A model generated the notes under the pieces. It was not told the origin of the DNA and searched no databases. It saw nothing but the letters and a program-made list of their open reading frames with translations. From contig OY987242.1 in NCBI GenBank assembly GCA_963920765.1, forward strand, positions 38,677,264-38,741,263: DNA of 64,000 bases. The letters run 5' to 3'. Shown piece by piece: positions 57,779 to 64,000 of this stretch. The first letter of the stretch is position 1. Every line of letters begins with the position of its first letter. The stretch comes from Ulota crispa. Lineage: Eukaryota > Streptophyta > Bryopsida > Orthotrichales > Orthotrichaceae. The position numbers were made by a program, and so were the translations under genes.

Positions 57779-60358
57779 ACACGCATGTTTATATCATCTC
57801 AAATTATGTTACAATACAAAATATTACGTTTTTTCACCTATCATTTTAAATTGAAGTTTTTGGAGTTGAAATTGTGCTTTTGCCTTTTGGTGGTATTTTG
57901 GTGGTATTTTCCAAGTTATTCATTAAACCGGTTTTTTGCAATCTCCAATAAAAATCAACGTTCAAGAATCTAATAATCTTTTTATTTTATTTAGAGTAAT
58001 ATCAAGTTGCAATGGAGGCTTAGACAAGGATTGTTTCACGTAATCAATGTAGAAGCAATGTTTAATAGTGTAAAAATACAAGTTGATATTATAATCGATA
58101 AGTTGGCTCTATATTTATTGTAGCTTCAATGATCTTCTTCTTCAAATTGACACGGGACAAACTAGCATATTATTTCATTGTCTGCATTACTACATTTGAA
58201 ATTAGTTTTCATTACAAAGAGTGAACACAAAGAGGTTGCCTTGTTTGAAAAATTTGTAGTCATTAATAAATTGAGTTTTAAGTTACAATACAATCATTAC
58301 AAATTACATTATTTTTTACCGTGGACAAGTCAAAGATATGGATAAAGATAAAATTTGGAATTAAAGAGCAAATTAAATGCGGATTTAAGCTAAGAAGAGT
58401 GTAGAATTGAGTCACATATAACTCAAATGAATGTCAAAATGTACAATTTGTTACAGACCATCATCTCAAAATTTCTAATATGAAATGAAGATTGTGTTTC
58501 TTTATTGTTTAAGAAATTTTTATTTGATTTGAGTGACGAATTGATATGACCTAATGTTCCAAAAATTGTCTAAGATGCACAAAGAAAATTGTTTGTATTT
58601 TATTTTACAACTAATTTAGAATTTTTTTATGACCTCAAGCTCTTAGTAGTATCAAGAATGGCCTTCAATTGTTGTTGAGATGAACATTTTGTTTGTATGT
58701 TTTACATTTTAATGCAAATGAAGATAGGTTTTATTTTATATACTATATGCTAGATGTTGACATTAGTATCATTGCCACAAATTTAAAGTTTTGAATAGAT
58801 ATAAGGTTGTCTACTACCATTAGATTAACAACAATATTCTACAATGATTAATAACTGAAATTCAAGGCAATTTAAGAAATCTAATCATATCAAGCTCATT
58901 CAAATTGAATGGTCTACAAGACTACAACACATATTCTAAAACTGCAAGAGAAACTGAAATTCATAATCATTGATAAAGAAAAAACTAATCCAAACTCATT
59001 TTGTGAGTTGACAACCACACCAAACAATGTTCAAATCATGCTCTCTATTATTAAATTTTGAATATTTCTTGAGCCTCATGTGTAAAACGTAGAGGATTTC
59101 ATGTTCACCTTGCATGGTTTACTCAAGCATTATATGTACACAATATAAAATTTTGAAAAGCAAATTCTATTTGTGTTTAGAATTTGACGTTCACCTCTTA
59201 TGTTGAGCTAGTGTAAGTTTAAGCAATAAAACATCTGAAAATTAGTTTTGCAACAATGTAGCAAGTCATTATAAGAGCATCTCTAGTGGGAGGCAAAAAG
59301 AATCTTGTATAATGCTTAGAGAGTTAGAGGTTGGCTTCCCAATTTTCAAGATTGTGAGATACTAAGTTTTTCCAAAGGTATTGTTTAACATCACTTATTA
59401 TTTTGGACAACCTTCTAGATGATGATGAACAATGCTCAACAAATGAAGCAAGGACATATGATACTTTTTCTTTATGCCTGTTATTATATCTTGGGCACCA
59501 TTATAGCAATTGCATGAACAAAGCTCTAGATAACCATGTGCTTGCAGAAGACTATTCCACTAAAGGTGTTATAAGATAAGTACACTTGCAAATCATTTAC
59601 AAAAGTGATCCATCTAGATCTTTGCTTGGAACATTCACCTTTTGAATAAAAAAGAAGAAGAAAGTAAGAGTTAATTTGCATCATATCCACAATCCACACG
59701 TTTACAATTTGTACGTAGTTTATCTACATAGCACTCAAAACTGCACTCTTTGAGAATTTGGAAGTCTATATAAAAAGAAAAAACTAAAAAAAAAATGAAG
59801 ATAGTTCAATGATAGAAAACATGATGTTTTTTTGAGACATGTCGGTCCTAATGGGAGTTTGGAAAAATGCCGCAATCTAACACAGATGTCACTGCCATAG
59901 AGGAAAAAGTGACGCAAATAGAAAAAGTGACACAAACACAATCCTCCACTGTGACAGCAATGACAACATTGCATGAAAGTGTCAAAGTCGACCCAAATCA
60001 AGTTGGTTACACTCCAAGCTTGCACAAATCAAAAGCCAAGAGGAGGCGACCTCACGGTTCTTGGGTGCAAAAGGCATTGGGATCAACGCTTTTTTGGATG
60101 ATTTGTCGCTAGACTAGCAACAAACTGATAGATTTTGACGAGTATGCATCATTCCCTCCATTTTTTCTCTAATCTGCCGTGAATAGCTAGAATCTAGCAA
60201 AAGAAAAAAAATGCACTAGTTGGGATTAAGGGAATCCAATCAATCAATCACAAAACATAATGGTATAGGAGCCGTATAAGAAGATGGCATAATGGCGTTG
60301 CCAAACCAGCTCAATTAGTAATTCATGACAGGAGTTGAGGGAAGTAGAAACTATAGGA
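57779..60358. other. AT-rich intergenic DNA, nothing recognised
   Basis: AGAGCATCTCTAGTGGG at 59276 resembles a common plant MITE end without a visible partner. A plus-strand frame at 59867-60112 has some protein-like composition but matched nothing known to me. Confidence 0.35.
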
Positions 60359-60430
60359 AAAAAAAAGGTGAAAGGAAAAGTGAAAGGAAAGGTGAAAGGA
60401 AAGGAGAAAGAAAAGAAGAAAGAAAAGATG
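60359..60430. repeat. Purine-rich GAAAGGAAA repeat
   Basis: Imperfect units of AAAGGTGAAAGGA and AAAGAAAAG cover about 70 bp, all purine on the plus strand. Confidence 0.75.
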
Positions 60431-60459
60431 TAATATCATCACAAATTGAGAGAGGAAAA

Positions 60460-60617
60460 AGGATTTGGTTTATTTTGTAGGGAGCTGGAGTAAAGCAAGG
60501 ATGCAAGACAGGGACATTAGAAAGGGCAAGGGCCCAAGAGGAAGTGAATGCTGCAATCAAGGCTCAAGAGGATATTGCGTTGTGTTTTTGCTTGTCGTTG
60601 TTGCAGTTCCATCTATG
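60460..60617 (+). other. Candidate 5' exon of PLATZ copy 2 (first alternative)
   Basis: Purine-rich, less AT-biased sequence ends in ATG (60615-60617), directly followed by a consensus donor GTAAGTTA. If spliced to the acceptor at 63154-63159 it would start the protein as [10 protein letters not shown]. The left limit is unknown. Confidence 0.25.
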
Positions 60618-60995
60618 GTAAGTTAAGGAGAGTGTTGGATGTTTGTTTGGAAGAGGATGAAGGAGCCAAGAATTAAGGTGGGGAAGTGCCTGGCAGTCCT
60701 CGTCCACCAAGTCATTCGTCTTGGAGCAAGGTGCACTCCTTGCCTATCTTACTATTGTTTTTGTTGTCTTCTCTTAGAGCGGCTGACCTAGGCCAAGCCA
60801 AGCCATGGCCCTGCAAGCTAGTGGTGGCTCGACTTCTCCTTCTTGTTTGCTTTCAGTTTTCTAGTCCCACATGCAAATTGGTCAACGCAGTGACACTCTC
60901 TCCACCATACTTAATAATAATTTGTTAATTGATTTTTTCTTGCTCACTTGAGCAGTTGATGCTTTGAGCCATTTGATGCTTGTTAGCTTGTCGCT

Positions 60996-61039
<44 letters not shown>

Positions 61040-62379
61040 TGTGGTTGTCATCATCAACATTGGCATCTCCAACCTAGAGTTGGAGCATTCTATGGGAATG
61101 GCAAGTTTGTAGTCACTGCTTTTAATGAAGATCACCGGTTGTTAGTCTTTCATTTGCAGCAAGCCTAGAACCTCCCTTTACTTCTTCTTTGTTCTTCAAC
61201 CAAAAGTAGTTCTTGATTTCTACAATTAGCGCCAAGCTCTTTTTCATTTTTGGTGCTTGGGGTTGTTCATTTGTTTGCTGTTCCTAGGCTTCTTTGATCT
61301 TAATAGCTCTGTGCCTTTGCTTCTTGAATCATCAAATAGAGGAGTTTGTTTCCTTTGATTTTGATTGGACCGTCATAGGTCACGACTTCTGGATGACCTT
61401 TGAATGAGCGTTCATGATAGCCTGGTTTGCTGAGCTCCTTCAAGCCTTGCTAAAGAAGTTATTGTTGCATTGTTGCTTAGGTATTACCGCCAATACCTCT
61501 GGTGTGTTTTCTTAGAGAATCAAAGAAGTCCGGTTGTGCCTTAAGTGTTTGTTAAACAATTAGAGTCTAAAAGAGGATGATATTGTGTGTAATTGGAGAT
61601 TCATGCATGGTGGATTGATTATCTTGATGCTTCAAGTGAGAAGTTGAGACTATTTTGTTGGTCTAGCTCATCTTTCTTATTGAGATCAAAAGCCTGCTTT
61701 GCTGTGCAACAATTGAGGACAGTCAAAAGGAAGAAGCTAAAAGAGTTGAAAGTTTCACCCTCTAGAGCATTTGCCTAAGAAAGAAAGAGAAGGTAGCGTT
61801 TGCTGTGGAGCATTAAGTGGAGAATTTTTTGTTTTAATTTCTATTTGGTCGGCTAGCTATTTATTGTTTGAGATTGTGATGTTTAGTCCAAATTTTGGGG
61901 TATGTTGTAAATAATTATCTTGTGGTGTGCTAATATGACTTAAAACTTGCAAGGATGGATGTTCAAGCACAAGCAACAACATGATCATTAAATACTTTGA
62001 ACTGGATAGTCTTAATGATTGTACTTGTAGAAAGGACCTTAAATTTTGACAATAATTTGCTATTATCAAAGCAGGTTGTGTTTCATTTCTTATTTTCTTC
62101 AGTATCAGCAAATCAAGGAAGTGCATAATTGGTTGTTAAAGGAAATTTTGCTGATTATTTTTGTGTATGTTTAGCAAAAGGAAAATCTTTTGTGCGAGAT
62201 CTATTCTAGGGTAATTCTTGGAGAAATGCTAGATGCTACTTAAAAGACTAGTGTTGAGAAGCGTTCATTAAGGCACATAGTTAATATCAATGCCTGGTGA
62301 CAAAATAAGGGTTAATTCAATAGCTTGCATAACCAAGTTATCACAAAAAACAACAAGTGTCGTTTAGGAAACAAGGAAA
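60618..62379. other. GC-moderate sequence, possible 5' intron of PLATZ copy 2
   Basis: Unique in the window, less AT-rich than most, and without a recognised protein family. It contains the ATC repeat at 60996. Confidence 0.3.
60996..61039. repeat. ATC trinucleotide microsatellite, 14 units
   Basis: Uninterrupted ATC repeats. One frame reads as a polyhistidine run but is not supported as coding. Confidence 0.95.
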
Positions 62380-62451
62380 CCAGAGCTGGCGATTACGGCA
62401 GTGCAACCGAAATCTCCAAGTCTCTTCAAGTGGAAGAAGACAAAGAGCATG
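62380..62451 (+). other. Candidate 5' exon of PLATZ copy 2 (second alternative)
   Basis: GC-richer, purine-rich sequence ends in GAGC-ATG (ATG at 62449-62451) followed by donor GTGAGC. As with the alternative at 60617, splicing to 63160 in phase 0 would give [10 protein letters not shown]. The left limit is unknown and no transcript evidence is available. Confidence 0.3.
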
Positions 62452-63075
62452 GTGAGCATTTTTCTAGTGCTAAGCACAACAAAACTTAACTTCTTATCAT
62501 CTAAGCTCAATTTGTTGTCTAGATGATACTTCTCATCAACAATGAGAAGGCATCGATAATGTTGGGAATTATGTTAATTAAGTTATTCAAAAATCCTTTC
62601 TATCTATTTTTGAGATGGTACCTCACAAAAGGTGCATGACATTTGCTAGGGCTCAATATCAAATGCAAGATGAGAAGTTTTTCATTAAATGCTAGAAGAG
62701 GAACTTTAATTGGTGCCGTTTGATTTGTTAAATAAAAAATGCAATAAGACTCACATTTTGATAGGATAACACAATACTTGTAAGGACAAGAGTTGATGAA
62801 GTACTTACAAACATAATTGTAACCTACCATTTCATTCAACTGACAGAGCTACAGTTTGACTTGGCTTCTAGTCCAAGACCATCTCTATGTGCAAATCAAA
62901 TGTTAATCATTTGCATTTCTCCCTTTGCCGGACAACCCAAGGGCTGGCATATACTTCAAAAATGATTATTTAGTCTAGTACATTGTTAATTTAGCCAATT
63001 CTTGCTTTAGAGATAACTTAAGCAAGTTCAACAGGTTTATGAAAGAATCAAAAAAGTAACAAGGTACTGGGTAAA

Positions 63076-64000
63076 AAGAAACAAAGACTTAAGATGCCTC
63101 ATCTAGTGTACATTCAAATGTGCATTGATTCTAACACACAACTAATTCAAATAATGCAGGGAGGTCCGATGATGGCGGAAGGGGATACTAGTCTTAGCGA
63201 AGGGCCATTATGGTTGAAGCCGTTGTTGGTGGCGGATTTCTTTGCCACTTGCGCAATGCATGGAGTTTCAGCTAAGAGTGAATGCAACTTGTTTTGCTTC
63301 AATTGCATGGGTGATGGCATTTGTGCTTCTTGTGCAGCAGATCATAAGGATCATCATGTTGTTCAGGTATGCCTTTTTTGGTTCCAATCTCTCTAAGTCA
63401 TATATAGTCCTTGCAATGTATGGACATAGTTTGCAAAATTTGATTCACTAGGCTTGTTGCTCTTTGGTCGATTTTGAGGACATGCAGGTTACATTAGCCA
63501 TGTAAGAGCAATGTAGCTCAACATCATTCAATTACATATCACCAAACTTAGAGAAGCCGCGTACATTCGCACTTGCAAAATCCTCTTTTGCTTTGTTTCA
63601 TTCAAATTTGGCATGGCTAGAAATTTAGATGCTAAATACTATAGTAGTCTAAAATATTTTGGCTAATTGTCACTTCATTTTGTTCTTGGAAACAAAAGAA
63701 GTGATAGTAAGATGCTCGGATCAAAGTTTGTTTTTGGAGGAATGTCATCTAGGAGGTGCTTTGAGGATTCCAAATGAATTCCTTTTTGAAAGTTTGGCCT
63801 ACTCACATGACAACTAAGTGCAATGTTGTAGATCCGGCGATCTTCTTATCACGATGTCATCCGAGTTTCTGAAATTCAGAAGCTGTTGGACATCTCAACG
63901 GTTCAGACTTACATCATCAACAGTGCTCGAGTGGTGTTTCTCAACGAACGGCCTCAGCCGCGACCTGCCAAAGGTGTGACTAATACATGCGAGACATGTG
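63076..64000 (+). repeat. Long direct repeat, copy 2 (identical to 31273-32197)
   Basis: Every base compared from 63076 to the window edge equals copy 1, including about 465 bp of intron. The repeat unit, if tandem, would be 31,803 bp. Confidence 0.95.
63169..64000 (+). CDS. PLATZ: PLATZ zinc-finger transcription factor, second copy (cut by window edge)
   Basis: Coding exon 1 is 63169-63366 and coding exon 2 starts at 63832; the window ends after 169 bases of it, within the second zinc site just after C122. All visible residues are identical to the copy at 31366, and so is the intron. The first zinc site (C28 to H62) is complete. The upstream flank is unrelated to that of copy 1, so this copy would use a different promoter and 5' exon; two ATG-donor candidates lie upstream (60615-60617 and 62449-62451). 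Whether it is intact beyond the window is unknown. It may be a recent duplicate, a partial duplicate, or an assembly artefact. Confidence 0.75.

Noticed and set aside
57266-57973. Long open frames reading as Tyr-Val, His-Arg, Met-Ser or Leu-Cys repeats
   Set aside because: All come from one TCTATG microsatellite, which has no stop in any frame; there is no flanking gene structure.
59867-60112. 81-codon frame with Thr/Val-rich repeats
   Set aside because: Contains short internal repeats of GTGAC-type words, matched nothing known to me, and has no supporting gene structure.
60980-61168. Polyhistidine protein
   Set aside because: Generated by the ATC trinucleotide repeat.

Overview
The window is AT-rich nuclear DNA from a land plant. 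The main evidence is a PLATZ zinc-finger gene (a plant-specific family) with plant-type GT-AG introns. Other evidence is a trihelix/SANT-like gene and many CACTA, TA-flanked and other miniature transposons. Genes are sparse: two clear loci plus a second, cut-off copy of one of them in 64 kb. I saw no tRNA, rRNA, CRISPR, operon or convincing LTR retrotransposon. I cannot name the species. Sparse genes and low GC suggest a large or repeat-rich genome, possibly a non-seed plant, but that is a guess.

Layout. 0-5 kb: the end of a TTAA-flanked repeat, a CACTA MITE, and a minus-strand gene (2698-4917) that joins an N-terminal trihelix-like DNA-binding domain to a C-terminal exon with two predicted membrane helices. 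5-15 kb: gene-poor, with several hairpin MITEs, a decayed LINE fragment (about 12 kb) and GC-richer sequence near 14 kb. 15-27 kb: a dense run of elements whose bodies start CCCCTAAAGG, end CCTTTAGGGG and are bounded by TTAA, many abutting and one carrying a nested transposon. 27-34 kb: a minisatellite, a CpG-richer stretch and the complete three-coding-exon PLATZ gene (31366-33243). 34-57 kb: more TTAA elements, TA MITEs, a foldback repeat with arms near 600 bp, and microsatellites. 57-64 kb: a large TCTATG microsatellite, GC-richer unique sequence, and a second PLATZ copy running off the right edge.

Three points stand out. (1) 925 bp at the right edge, introns included, is base-for-base identical to the first PLATZ locus 31,803 bp upstream, but the upstream flanks differ. 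This is either a very recent duplication or an assembly artefact. (2) The TTAA/CCCCTAAAGG family has piggyBac-like ends, which would be unusual in a plant; no transposase is visible here. (3) The DNA-binding-plus-membrane gene could be a membrane-tethered regulator.

All calls come from reading the sequence. No searches, alignments or expression data were available, and element boundaries marked approximate are by eye.
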